DNA of 64,000 nt from Amphibacillus jilinensis Y1 (GTDB lineage: Bacteria; Bacillota; Bacilli; Bacillales; Amphibacillaceae): positions 15,287 through 79,286 of the forward strand of contig NZ_JH976438.1 in assembly GCF_000306965.1 (NCBI RefSeq). Direction: 5' to 3'. The stretch's first letter is position 1; every line of letters starts with the position of its first letter. Below, one piece after another: positions 44,441-52,131 of this stretch. Both the position numbers and the translations under genes were made by a program. The notes beneath the pieces are model-generated. The model saw only the letters and a program-made list of their open reading frames with translations, searched no databases and had not been told where the DNA came from.

Positions 44441-44470
44441 AAAAGTCAGCGATAAATGCTGGCTTTTTAT
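44441..44470 (+). terminator. Terminator after the 43136 gene
   Basis: AAAAGTCAGC (44441-44450) with GCTGGCTTTT (44458-44467), one G-U, 7-base loop, T-run following. Confidence 0.8.
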
Positions 44471-44487
44471 TTTTTGAAATTAGTATT

Positions 44488-44613
44488 TATCACAGGTAAT
44501 CGCCTGTAAAACGCTCGCCACAAAATGAGCGTAGAGCAAATCTATTTAGGTGGGCGTTAACAACCGCTAATGTTCTGATTCACTCGGCCCTCACTGATTA
44601 AAGGTTCATTTTA
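44488..44613 (+). repeat. Dispersed intergenic repeat, copy I
   Basis: TATCACAGGTAATCGCCTGTAAAAC, hairpin 1 ACGCTCGCCA/TAGGTGGGCGTT around GAGCGTAGAGCAAATCTATT, TTCTGATTCACTCG, then hairpin 2 cut to one arm (CACTGATTA) and AAGGTTCATTTTA. It starts about 18 bases after the terminator T-run. Beyond it, 44614-44785 holds a palindrome and a stem-loop before rlmCD. Confidence 0.8.
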
Positions 44614-44687
44614 GTAATCTGATAGGGCACTAATATCCCTGCTTTTCTAAAGAATAAAGTCCTCAAGGACGAATTTAGACAAATTAA

Positions 44688-44705
44688 TTATTTCCTAGGA
44701 AATAA
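44688..44705. promoter_or_regulatory. Perfect 18-base palindrome upstream of rlmCD
   Basis: TTATTTCCTAGGAAATAA is its own reverse complement. It lies 80 bases before the rlmCD start, a likely place for a dimeric regulator. A stem-loop with outer AAAAAGTC/GGCTTTTT arms follows directly (44704-44751). Confidence 0.45.
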
Positions 44706-44785
44706 AAAGTCGAAAGAGCGTCGCTTTCTTTCCTAAGGGCTTTTTGATAAACTATGAACAGTGCTAAGAAAAGGACGTTGATACA

Positions 44786-46168
44786 ATGAATAAACCACAA
44801 GCACCTGTTAAAAAGAATCAGACGGTTACCTTAAATTTTGAAGACATCACACATGAAGGAAGTGGAGTCGGCAAACTAGATGGTTATCCGCTATTTGTTG
44901 AGAATGTTCTGCCAGGTGAAACAGCAAAAGTAAAAGCAATTAAAGTGAAGAAGAACTATGCAATCGGTAAGTTGTTAGAGATTGAAACAGAAAGTGCTGA
45001 ACGTGTTACCCCGCCGTGCAATGTGTATTTTCAGTGTGGTGGTTGTCAGCTGCAACACATGAGCTATCAGATGCAATTAGATATGAAACGTCAACAAGTT
45101 GAAACGGTATTGAAGAAAATAGCTCATATTGAAAGTGTGTCGGTGGAACCGACCTTGGGAATGGAGGATCCTTGGCGCTATCGCAATAAAGTGCAAATCC
45201 CTGTTGCGAATAAACAGGGTGAATTGATAACTGGTTTTTATCGTAAAAAAAGTCATGATATTATTGAGGGAATGGATCGCTGCATTATTACAGCAGAGGT
45301 TAATGATCGTATGGTAGAAGCAGTCCGTTCAATTGCCGATCAACTTGGCATCCCTGCCTATGATGAACAATCTCATCGTGGCGTTTTGCGTCATATTATG
45401 GCAAGAACAGGTCAAGAAACCGACCAAACCATGATTGTACTTGTCACACGAACGAATGAATTGCCACATAAAAAACAATTGATCAAGCAATTAACCGAAA
45501 CGTATCCTAACGTTAAATCGATTATTCAAAATGTTAATCAGGAGCGAACCAATGTCATTTTAGGTAAACGCACGCTCTGCCTCTGGGGTGACGAATATAT
45601 TTATGACACCATTGGTGAGATCAAATTTGCGATCTCAGCCAAATCTTTTTATCAAATCAACCCAGATCAAACGAAAGTGCTTTATGAAAAAGCACTTGAA
45701 TACGCTAATCTAACGGGAGGCGAAACCGTTATTGATGCTTATTGTGGTATTGGTACGATTTCACTGTTTTTAGCAGAGAAAGCTAAGAAAGTTTACGGTG
45801 TCGAAGTGGTTCCAGAGGCAATTGAAGACGCCAAACAAAATGCAATTCTAAATGGCATCACTAACACTGAATTTGTTGTTGGCCAGGCTGAAAAAGTTAT
45901 GCCATGGTGGACCGCGCAAGGATTAAGACCAGATGTGATTGTCGTTGATCCGCCAAGAAAAGGCTGTGATCAAGCCCTGCTTGATGCGATGCTTGAGATG
46001 AAACCTGATCGGATTGTCTATGTTTCGTGTAATCCCTCAACGCTAGCTCGTGATTTAGCCATCTTAGAAGAGGGAGGATATCAAACACAGAAAGTCCAGC
46101 CTGTGGATATGTTTCCGCAGACGAGTCATGTAGAGACGATAACGTTGCTATGTCGCCAAACTACGTAG
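44786..46168 (+). CDS. rlmCD: 23S rRNA (uracil-5-)-methyltransferase RlmCD
   Basis: 460 aa. It methylates U747 and U1939 of 23S rRNA in Gram-positive bacteria (YefA family). N-terminal TRAM domain (about 8-68), iron-sulfur cysteines in [14 protein letters not shown] and a fourth near DRCI, SAM site [16 protein letters not shown], catalytic cysteine in VSCNPST. C-terminus [12 protein letters not shown] is complete. The 3' end of this gene family is a known landing site for conjugative elements, and the element here lies directly downstream. Confidence 0.94.
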   Translation: MNKPQAPVKKNQTVTLNFEDITHEGSGVGKLDGYPLFVENVLPGETAKVKAIKVKKNYAIGKLLEIETESAERVTPPCNVYFQCGGCQLQHMSYQMQLDMKRQQVETVLKKIAHIESVSVEPTLGMEDPWRYRNKVQIPVANKQGELITGFYRKKSHDIIEGMDRCIITAEVNDRMVEAVRSIADQLGIPAYDEQSHRGVLRHIMARTGQETDQTMIVLVTRTNELPHKKQLIKQLTETYPNVKSIIQNVNQERTNVILGKRTLCLWGDEYIYDTIGEIKFAISAKSFYQINPDQTKVLYEKALEYANLTGGETVIDAYCGIGTISLFLAEKAKKVYGVEVVPEAIEDAKQNAILNGITNTEFVVGQAEKVMPWWTAQGLRPDVIVVDPPRKGCDQALLDAMLEMKPDRIVYVSCNPSTLARDLAILEEGGYQTQKVQPVDMFPQTSHVETITLLCRQTT

Positions 46169-46831
46169 AAATCCTTAGTTTCAAGGCGTTTCACAAGCAT
46201 TCTTACTTTGAGACAAAAGGTGAAAATGGCAGAAAAAAAGTGATAAAAAACCACATTAATGTTTCAGTAGGAATTGACCTAGTGTGAGGAGACATGTGAG
46301 ATTAATTATTCTATATTAAAATAGATTCATTATTTTAGACGTTCAAACAAACTGAACGTCTATTTTTTTATGTAAAAATTGGAAATTAATATTTAATAAT
46401 TCTTAGAATAAAACTTAAGATTTATTCTTTCTGGCGAAAGTCTTGATTTTCGTTCAATTGGTATCGTTATTGTCAAATACGTAAAATTATAGAGTTCAGT
46501 ACTGTTAGTTATGTTTTCTCTAAATAGTAAGAACAAAACTATTTTGTGAACCTTGCGTAAAGAACAAATCTTTTAAAATAAGCAGTAGTTAACACAAAAT
46601 GTCCTTATATCAAAAATAATAAATGTATTTAGTTTCTTGGCTTTGTCACATTACTTGTTTTTATGTTAATAGTTAATTTTTATGGTAATAGCAAAACAAA
46701 ATTGTTAAAATGAATTTATATGTGTTTTAAATGTTAAGTTGAGCAGTAATTTAACTATTTAGAAATGGATTTAAGTGGTAATTTAAGGTGTGAATAAACT
46801 ATGTTAATTTTGAAGTGAGGGAGGACATGAA
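46169..46831. other. AT-rich gap at the left border of the conjugative element
   Basis: 663 bases with no gene. It contains a terminator at 46336 and then very AT-rich DNA, where the chromosome probably gives way to the element. A small hairpin (CGAAAGTCTTGATTTTCG, near 46434) and AT-rich promoter-like stretches occur, but no attachment-site repeat can be confirmed because the other end of the element is outside the window. Confidence 0.5.
46336..46370 (+). terminator. Terminator downstream of rlmCD
   Basis: Perfect stem TAGACGTTCA (46336-46345) with TGAACGTCTA (46353-46362), 7-base loop and T7 run. It lies 167 bases after the rlmCD stop. Confidence 0.85.
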
Positions 46832-47875
46832 TTGAATATTGAAGCTGTAGATTTGTTCTGTGGTGTAGGTGGTTTAACTTACGGCATGCAACAAAGTGGT
46901 ATTAATGTTATTGCGGGCTACGATATTGATGATTCCTGCCGTTTTGCCTATGAAAGTAATAATAATTCTAATTTTATCAATAAAGATGTAAAAGAAATAA
47001 CAGGAGAAGAAATAAAATCGCTTTATTCTAAAGATACTGATATAAAAATCTTAATGGGATGTGCTCCATGTCAGCCTTTTTCTTCTTATAGTTATCGATA
47101 TAAAGATAATCAAAATACAATAAACAAAATGGATTTATTAGATTACTTTGGTAATCTAGTGGAGAGTGTGCAACCAGAAATTGTATCTATGGAAAATGTT
47201 CCTCAATTGAAAAAAGAGGATGTTTTTTCTGATTTTATAAAGTTATTAAAGAAAAATGGATATTTTATTGAATGGAAAGTTATTTTTGCTCCTGAATATG
47301 GTGTTCCTCAAAACAGAAAAAGGCTTTTACTACTAGCTTCCAAAATAGGTCCTATTACGCTGATAGATCCATTATTTAATGAAGATGAATTTGTAACAGT
47401 TCGAGATACTATAGGTTTTCTGTCCCCTATAAATGCTGGTGAAGCTTCTAAAGAAGATCCTATGCATAAAAGTGTAAAATTAAGCGATATCAATTTAAAA
47501 CGTATAGAACAATCAATTCCGGGGGGAACTTGGAGAGATTGGGATGAGAATTTGATACTTTCTTGTCATAAAAAAAGTTCTGGAAAATCCTATCCATCTG
47601 TTTACGGACGTATGGAATGGGATAAGCCCGCTCCAACAGTTACAACTAAGTTTTATGGTTATGGAAATGGACGTTTTGGACATCCAGAGCAAAATAGGGC
47701 AATTTCATATAGAGAAGGGGCGCTTCTTCAAACGTTCCCAAATGATTATAAATTTTTAGATCCTTTGGAACCTGTTACAACTAAGAAATTAGGAATACAA
47801 ATTGGAAATGCTGTTCCAGTTAAATTAGGAGAAGTTATAGGGAATTCAATAATCCAACACTTAAATAATGAATAA
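46832..47875 (+). CDS. DNA cytosine-C5 methyltransferase (defence cassette)
   Basis: 347 aa. Motif I DLFCGVGGLT, catalytic PCQPFSSYS, ENVPQL (motif VI), QNRKRLLLLAS (motif VIII), and IQIGNAVPVKLGEVIGNSI (motifs IX-X). The target-recognition part is about residues 190-280; the recognised sequence cannot be read. TTG start after GAGGGAGG. It is more AT-rich than the chromosomal genes. Downstream are a DUF262 and a HEPN protein rather than a classical restriction endonuclease; it probably marks self DNA for that pair. Confidence 0.9.
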   Translation: MNIEAVDLFCGVGGLTYGMQQSGINVIAGYDIDDSCRFAYESNNNSNFINKDVKEITGEEIKSLYSKDTDIKILMGCAPCQPFSSYSYRYKDNQNTINKMDLLDYFGNLVESVQPEIVSMENVPQLKKEDVFSDFIKLLKKNGYFIEWKVIFAPEYGVPQNRKRLLLLASKIGPITLIDPLFNEDEFVTVRDTIGFLSPINAGEASKEDPMHKSVKLSDINLKRIEQSIPGGTWRDWDENLILSCHKKSSGKSYPSVYGRMEWDKPAPTVTTKFYGYGNGRFGHPEQNRAISYREGALLQTFPNDYKFLDPLEPVTTKKLGIQIGNAVPVKLGEVIGNSIIQHLNNE

Positions 47876-47928
47876 TATTAAGTAGTATATTTAAATCCAT
47901 TGTTTAAGTCAAAATGCTTAAATTTATG

Positions 47929-47940
47929 TGATGATATAAT
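47929..47940 (+). promoter_or_regulatory. Candidate internal promoter of the DUF262-HEPN pair
   Basis: GATGATATAAT is an extended -10 box (TGA before TATAAT) in the 167-base gap behind the methyltransferase. A 9-base-pair hairpin AAAATAAAT/ATTTATTTT (48001-48009, 48016-48024) stands just before the AAGGGGAA ribosome site of the DUF262 gene. Confidence 0.45.
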
Positions 47941-48042
47941 TACTATAACAGATTGGTGGATGTACGATAGTTCGTAAATTGATGATGTGCCATAAACTAT
48001 AAAATAAATGTTTGAATTTATTTTAAGATAAGGGGAAATGTT

Positions 48043-49080
48043 ATGACTCAGGAGATAAGCGCACAGGACATTAAAAAAGCCGAGCAGCAAATACTAGAGC
48101 AACAGTCAAGAGTTGACTATGATATAAGAGATTTCCCAATTGCCTTTATAGTTGAAAATTTTAATGAGGGCGAGTATTTTGTCCCTGAATATCAAAGAGA
48201 ATATGTGTGGACAAAGGAGTACAGGGTTCGTCTTATTGAGTCATTATTATTAGGGTTGCCAATTCCTCTAATTTTTTTATCAGATACTGCAACAGGAGAA
48301 TTAGAAATTGTTGATGGTGTTCAAAGAATTAGTACATTGTCTTCTTTTATAAATAATGAATTACAATTAAATGAACTAAAAAAATTAGATTCCATAAATG
48401 GTTTTTATTTCAAGGATTTACCTCCTTCACAACAAAGGAAATTAAAATCAAAGTCACTAAGGGTAATAGTTCTAAGATCAAATACTAAAGAAGATATTAG
48501 AAAAGAGTTATTTAACAGATTAAATACTTCTTCATTAAAAGCTAGTGATTCTGAAGTAAGAAAGGGTTCATATGGAGGCAAGTTTATGGATTTTGTTATT
48601 CGTCTATCTGAAAATCCTAAACTAATTGAAGTTGCTCCGATATCTAAAAAACTCTTACAAAGACAGGAAAATATTGAATTCGTTTTAAGATTCTTTGCTT
48701 ACTCTAATAATTATCAAAATTTCAAACATGGAGTTCAAAGTTTTATTGATGATTATATTGAAGAAGTAGAAAACTCATTCGATGAACAAATTATGGAAGA
48801 TGAATTTAATTCAATGTTAGAGTTTGCAACAGAGTATTTCCCGATTGGCTTTCGAAAAACTAAAAATGCTAAGACTACTCCAAGAGTAAGATTCGAAGCT
48901 TTATCAGTGGGGATAAATTTAGCACTTAGAAAGAAAAAAAAGTTAGTTCCCACTGATGTTAATACATGGCTTGAAAGTGAAAAATTTAAAATTCTTACTA
49001 CTTCTGATGGAAGTAATTCTAAAACGAGAGTGGCTAATAGAATAGAATTTGTACGTGACAAATTATTAGGTGAGGAATAA
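48043..49080 (+). CDS. DUF262-domain protein (GmrS/ParB-like nuclease fold)
   Basis: 345 aa, short compared with full GmrSD proteins, which add a DUF1524 HNH part that is lacking here. The DUF262 motifs are present: VPEYQREYVW (about residues 45-54) and IVDGVQRIST (about 87-96), a DGxQR version of the usual DGQQR nucleotide-binding motif. Families with this domain sense modified DNA or nucleotides in restriction-like systems. It overlaps the ribosome site of the HEPN gene, so the two are made together. Confidence 0.82.
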   Translation: MTQEISAQDIKKAEQQILEQQSRVDYDIRDFPIAFIVENFNEGEYFVPEYQREYVWTKEYRVRLIESLLLGLPIPLIFLSDTATGELEIVDGVQRISTLSSFINNELQLNELKKLDSINGFYFKDLPPSQQRKLKSKSLRVIVLRSNTKEDIRKELFNRLNTSSLKASDSEVRKGSYGGKFMDFVIRLSENPKLIEVAPISKKLLQRQENIEFVLRFFAYSNNYQNFKHGVQSFIDDYIEEVENSFDEQIMEDEFNSMLEFATEYFPIGFRKTKNAKTTPRVRFEALSVGINLALRKKKKLVPTDVNTWLESEKFKILTTSDGSNSKTRVANRIEFVRDKLLGEE

Positions 49081-49084
49081 AAAT

Positions 49085-49810
49085 ATGTCAACACCAGCAG
49101 AATTTCCAAATATAGAATTTCAAAATAGAGTGAATGAAGTAAATTATTTTTTTTCTTGTCTAGAGACATTATATGAATTCTTTGATCAGAAACAATCTAA
49201 AGTTTTGAAAAACAAATTAAGTGGTAGTGAACTAAATCATTCTGATTTTATGATTATATTAAAATCAAATGGTTATCTCATGTTATATAACTTGATAGAA
49301 TCAACAGTTAGATCATTGATACAAAGAGTATATGACGAAATTACTATCCAAAGATTAGGCTATAAAGATATAAGGCAAGAATTACAAAAAATCTGGATTA
49401 ATGTATCTTATGATTCATTAGGTCATACAACTACCAATTTTGATCAACATAAAAATAAAGCGAAAGAAATGATTGGTTTTGTTATTAATGAAGAGAAGAT
49501 AGTTCTCACTGAAAAAGATATTAGCTTTAATGGAAATGTTGACTTTAGATCAATAAAGGATATTTTTAAGAATCATGGATTAACTGTGCCAAGTAATCAC
49601 GGATCAAGAGTGGGTGCTGGTTTAAAAGAAGTAAAAGATAAAAGAAACACTATAGCTCATGGTAATATGTCATTTATTGATAGCGCTAGAGATACCACAT
49701 TATCAGATTTGTTGGTGTATAAAGAGGAAATAATTGATTATCTAAGTAAGCTAAACAGAAATGTTACAAATTTTATTGATACACAAAATTATAAAACTTA
49801 TACAACATGA
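49085..49810 (+). CDS. MAE_28990/MAE_18760-like HEPN protein, putative RNase
   Basis: 241 aa. ATG 49085 follows AGGTGAGG with 9-base spacing; an in-frame GTG at 49070 is possible. The C-terminal third has KDKRNTIAHGN (about residues 187-197), the R-x4-H motif of catalytic HEPN RNases. The N-terminal half is helical. HEPN proteins of this group are known, from genome surveys, to accompany restriction-like systems and to cut RNA. In this cassette it is the likely effector that stops growth or translation. Biochemical role is inferred. Confidence 0.8.
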   Translation: MSTPAEFPNIEFQNRVNEVNYFFSCLETLYEFFDQKQSKVLKNKLSGSELNHSDFMIILKSNGYLMLYNLIESTVRSLIQRVYDEITIQRLGYKDIRQELQKIWINVSYDSLGHTTTNFDQHKNKAKEMIGFVINEEKIVLTEKDISFNGNVDFRSIKDIFKNHGLTVPSNHGSRVGAGLKEVKDKRNTIAHGNMSFIDSARDTTLSDLLVYKEEIIDYLSKLNRNVTNFIDTQNYKTYTT

Positions 49811-49863
49811 TATTTTGATTCTTGCTATTTTATTTAAAAAATATATCTATCTGCTCACTATAA

Positions 49864-49903
49864 CGTCATTTGAACGGTATTTTACCGACAAATGGCGTTT
49901 TTT
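49864..49903 (+). terminator. Terminator closing the MTase-DUF262-HEPN cassette
   Basis: Stem CGTCATTTG (49864-49872) with CAAATGGCG (49889-49897, one G-U), an inner CGGT/ACCG pair, then T6. It marks the end of the cassette. Confidence 0.8.
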
Positions 49904-49933
49904 AGTGCGTTTTTTAGGAGTGAGAAATATTAT

Positions 49934-51016
49934 ATGGAAAATAAAAATAAATTTAATACAAATCTAAAAATCGGAAGCCTTTTTGATGGTATTGGAGTTT
50001 TTCCTCTCGCTGCTTCTCGTTATGGAATTATACCTACATGGGCAAGTGAAGTAGAAAAAGCACCTATTTCCATTACGAAACGCCATTTTCCTAACATACT
50101 TCATATAGGAGATATTACCAAAATAGATGGTGGAGAAATACCACCTGTTCATATCATTACATTTGGTTCTCCCTGTCAGAATTTATCTAATATCGGTAAG
50201 CGAGAAGGTCTTGCTGGAAGCAAATCCAACTTATTTTATCAAGTATTACGAATTATTGAAGAAATGAGGTGTGCAACGAATGGTGTATATCCAGTTATCG
50301 CTGTTTGGGAAAACGTCATGGGAGCTTTTTCATCAAATAACAGGATGGATTTTAAAGCCGTGCTGGAATCTTTCACAAACACCGAAATTCCAATGCCTGC
50401 TACTGGAGGATGGGCAAACGCCGGAATGGTTCGAGGGAACAACGTTGATGTCTGTTGGAGATTGTTGGACGCCCGATATTGGGGAAAGCCCACTCTCGCT
50501 CAAAGAAGAAGACGTATCTTCCTCGTGGCAGATTTTAGAGGAAACCGTGCCCGAGAAATATTATTTAAAGCCCGCAATCTGCAATCGTTTCTTTCGACTA
50601 GCGGAGAGGGCAGGTTATCCTCCCCCGACACCAGTCAAATATCTTCTGAAAAAACAAGGTGGGAAGTACCCATCGTCCGTCCCTTTCAAGAAAGGCGTAT
50701 GCGAAGTGCCGCAAAAGATAAAAACAAAACAGGATTCATTGGAAGTTTCGGAAAAACAGGTGACCCTTTTCCCACTTTGTTAGCTGGTTCAGTCAACTTC
50801 TTTTCTTTTTGGTATGAAGGGAAAGAAAAAGATGGTTTTATTCGACAGCTTACTCCATTGGAATGCGAGCGTTTAATGGGATTACCCGAAGGTTGGACAG
50901 CTTTTGGAGATCAAGAAAAAACTATTAGCGATTATGCCAGATATAAAGCACTGGGAAATTCAATTGCTGTACCATGTGCGGAATATATTATGGCTGGTAT
51001 CGCGGAAAGTTTATAG
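49934..51016 (+). CDS. Second DNA cytosine-C5 methyltransferase, element-encoded
   Basis: 360 aa from ATG 49934; an ATG at 49892 is possible but lies inside the preceding terminator. Motif I IGSLFDGIGVFPLAA, catalytic GSPCQNLS, WENV (motif VI), QRRRRIFLVADF (motif VIII), LTPLECERLMGLP and ALGNSIAVP (motifs IX-X). It differs strongly from the enzyme at 46832, so it should have another target. No restriction enzyme is adjacent, so it is an orphan, probably protecting the element on transfer. It resembles cytosine methyltransferases carried at the front of other Tn916-like elements (from memory). Confidence 0.88.
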   Translation: MENKNKFNTNLKIGSLFDGIGVFPLAASRYGIIPTWASEVEKAPISITKRHFPNILHIGDITKIDGGEIPPVHIITFGSPCQNLSNIGKREGLAGSKSNLFYQVLRIIEEMRCATNGVYPVIAVWENVMGAFSSNNRMDFKAVLESFTNTEIPMPATGGWANAGMVRGNNVDVCWRLLDARYWGKPTLAQRRRRIFLVADFRGNRAREILFKARNLQSFLSTSGEGRLSSPDTSQISSEKTRWEVPIVRPFQERRMRSAAKDKNKTGFIGSFGKTGDPFPTLLAGSVNFFSFWYEGKEKDGFIRQLTPLECERLMGLPEGWTAFGDQEKTISDYARYKALGNSIAVPCAEYIMAGIAESL

Positions 51017-51030
51017 AAAATCAATTCCTT

Positions 51031-51065
51031 AGCTTGTTGGATAACTCTCCTCTGACAAGCTTTTT
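51031..51065 (+). terminator. Terminator after the second methyltransferase
   Basis: AGCTTGT (51031-51037) with ACAAGCT (51055-51061), 17-base loop and T5. Confidence 0.7.
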
Positions 51066-51092
51066 GAATGGATAAAAGCACTGGAAAGGAAA

Positions 51093-51302
51093 ATGGGCAT
51101 GATGTCTTTGGAAGAACAAGAAATATACGAAGATAAGGTAATGGAATGGATTGACGATCACTTTGTTCTAAATGAAGTTGAAATTGAAGATTATCCTCTT
51201 TTTCCTCATGGGAAACTGATTCGTGATAAAAATGAGGAAACCATGATTGTATTTTGGTGTGTCATTTATGGACGTGTAGATTATCGTTTTCAAGACGCAT
51301 AA
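51093..51302 (+). CDS. Small acidic protein, unknown
   Basis: 69 aa, GGAAAGG before the start; a second ATG three codons later is possible. Rich in Glu and Asp (MSLEEQEIYEDKVMEWIDDH), no membrane helix. I do not recognise it. It lies between two transcription units of the element; a coding role is plausible from the ribosome site and composition. Confidence 0.5.
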   Translation: MGMMSLEEQEIYEDKVMEWIDDHFVLNEVEIEDYPLFPHGKLIRDKNEETMIVFWCVIYGRVDYRFQDA

Positions 51303-51404
51303 GGAGTGATGAATCATGCAGATGTTTTGTTCTCGTTCCCCTCCCTTCTATCTCGTTTTCTTCTATCTCATTTATAAATAAAAATAAGGAAAGAGGTATA
51401 TAGA

Positions 51405-51719
51405 ATGGAATTAAAATATGTGATTCCGAATATGGAAAAAACATTTGGTAATTTAGAGTATGCAGGTGAAGGAAAGGTCGAACAGCGACGGATTAATGGG
51501 CGGATGACAACATTATCCCGTAGTTATAATCTTTATTCAGATGTTCAACGAGCAGATGATATTGAGGTTGTTCTCCCTAACGAAGCTGGAGAAAAATTTT
51601 TTGAACACGAAGATAAAGTCAAATTAGTTAATGCACGCATTACCGCAGAAGGCTATAAAATCGGGGATCGTGGGTTTACAAACTATATACTACATGCTGA
51701 TGACATCGTTAAAGCATAA
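51405..51719 (+). CDS. DUF961/YdcP-family HelP-like protein (Tn916 Orf23-like)
   Basis: 104 aa. DUF961 proteins such as HelP of ICEBs1 are single-strand-binding-like helicase processivity factors; they let host PcrA unwind the element during rolling-circle replication. Typical start MELKYVIPNMEKTFGNLE and the end YILHADDIV. ATG after GGAAAGAGG. It starts the conserved transfer block. Confidence 0.85.
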   Translation: MELKYVIPNMEKTFGNLEYAGEGKVEQRRINGRMTTLSRSYNLYSDVQRADDIEVVLPNEAGEKFFEHEDKVKLVNARITAEGYKIGDRGFTNYILHADDIVKA

Positions 51720-51748
51720 CATAGGCAAAATATAAGGAGGAATATTAT

Positions 51749-52129
51749 ATGAGATTAGCACAAGGAATTGTGATTGATAAAGAAAAAACATTTGGAGTAT
51801 TGAAGTTTTCCGCATTACGACGGGAAGTATTTTTACAAAATGAAGATGGTACCGTATCAACGGAGGTAAAGGAACGCACATATGATTTAAAGTCCAGGGA
51901 ACAAGGACGTATGATCCAAGTGAGTCTTCCTGCTTCTGTTCCATTGAAAGAGTTTGATTATAACGCAGAAGTAGAAATTATGAACCCTATTGCGGATACA
52001 GTCGCCAACGCTACTTTTCGTGGTGCGGATGTCGATTGGTATATAAAAGCCGATGACATCGTGTTAAAAGGAAAAGCTACTTTAACTATTGGAGAAAACC
52101 CATCAAAAATACCACCAAAGGATAAATAA
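51749..52129 (+). CDS. Second DUF961/YdcP-family HelP-like protein (Tn916 Orf22-like)
   Basis: 126 aa, related to the previous gene (IDKEKTFGVLKF versus MEKTFGNLEY; both end with a WYIKADDIV/YILHADDIV-like strand), so an old tandem duplication kept in this element type. ATG after AAGGAGG. Two bases separate it from tcpA. Confidence 0.85.
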   Translation: MRLAQGIVIDKEKTFGVLKFSALRREVFLQNEDGTVSTEVKERTYDLKSREQGRMIQVSLPASVPLKEFDYNAEVEIMNPIADTVANATFRGADVDWYIKADDIVLKGKATLTIGENPSKIPPKDK

Positions 52130-52131
52130 GA

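Noticed and set aside
46169-46831. Short open frames in the AT-rich gap after rlmCD
   Set aside because: None has a ribosome site or protein-like composition; the stretch is best left as non-coding.
50271-50783. 170-aa plus-strand frame inside the second methyltransferase
   Set aside because: Overlaps a clear methyltransferase with all motifs in the other frame; no recognisable protein.
46832-51016. Reading both methyltransferases with DUF262 as one classical restriction-modification system
   Set aside because: A terminator (49864-49903) separates the second methyltransferase from the cassette, and no restriction endonuclease domain is seen.
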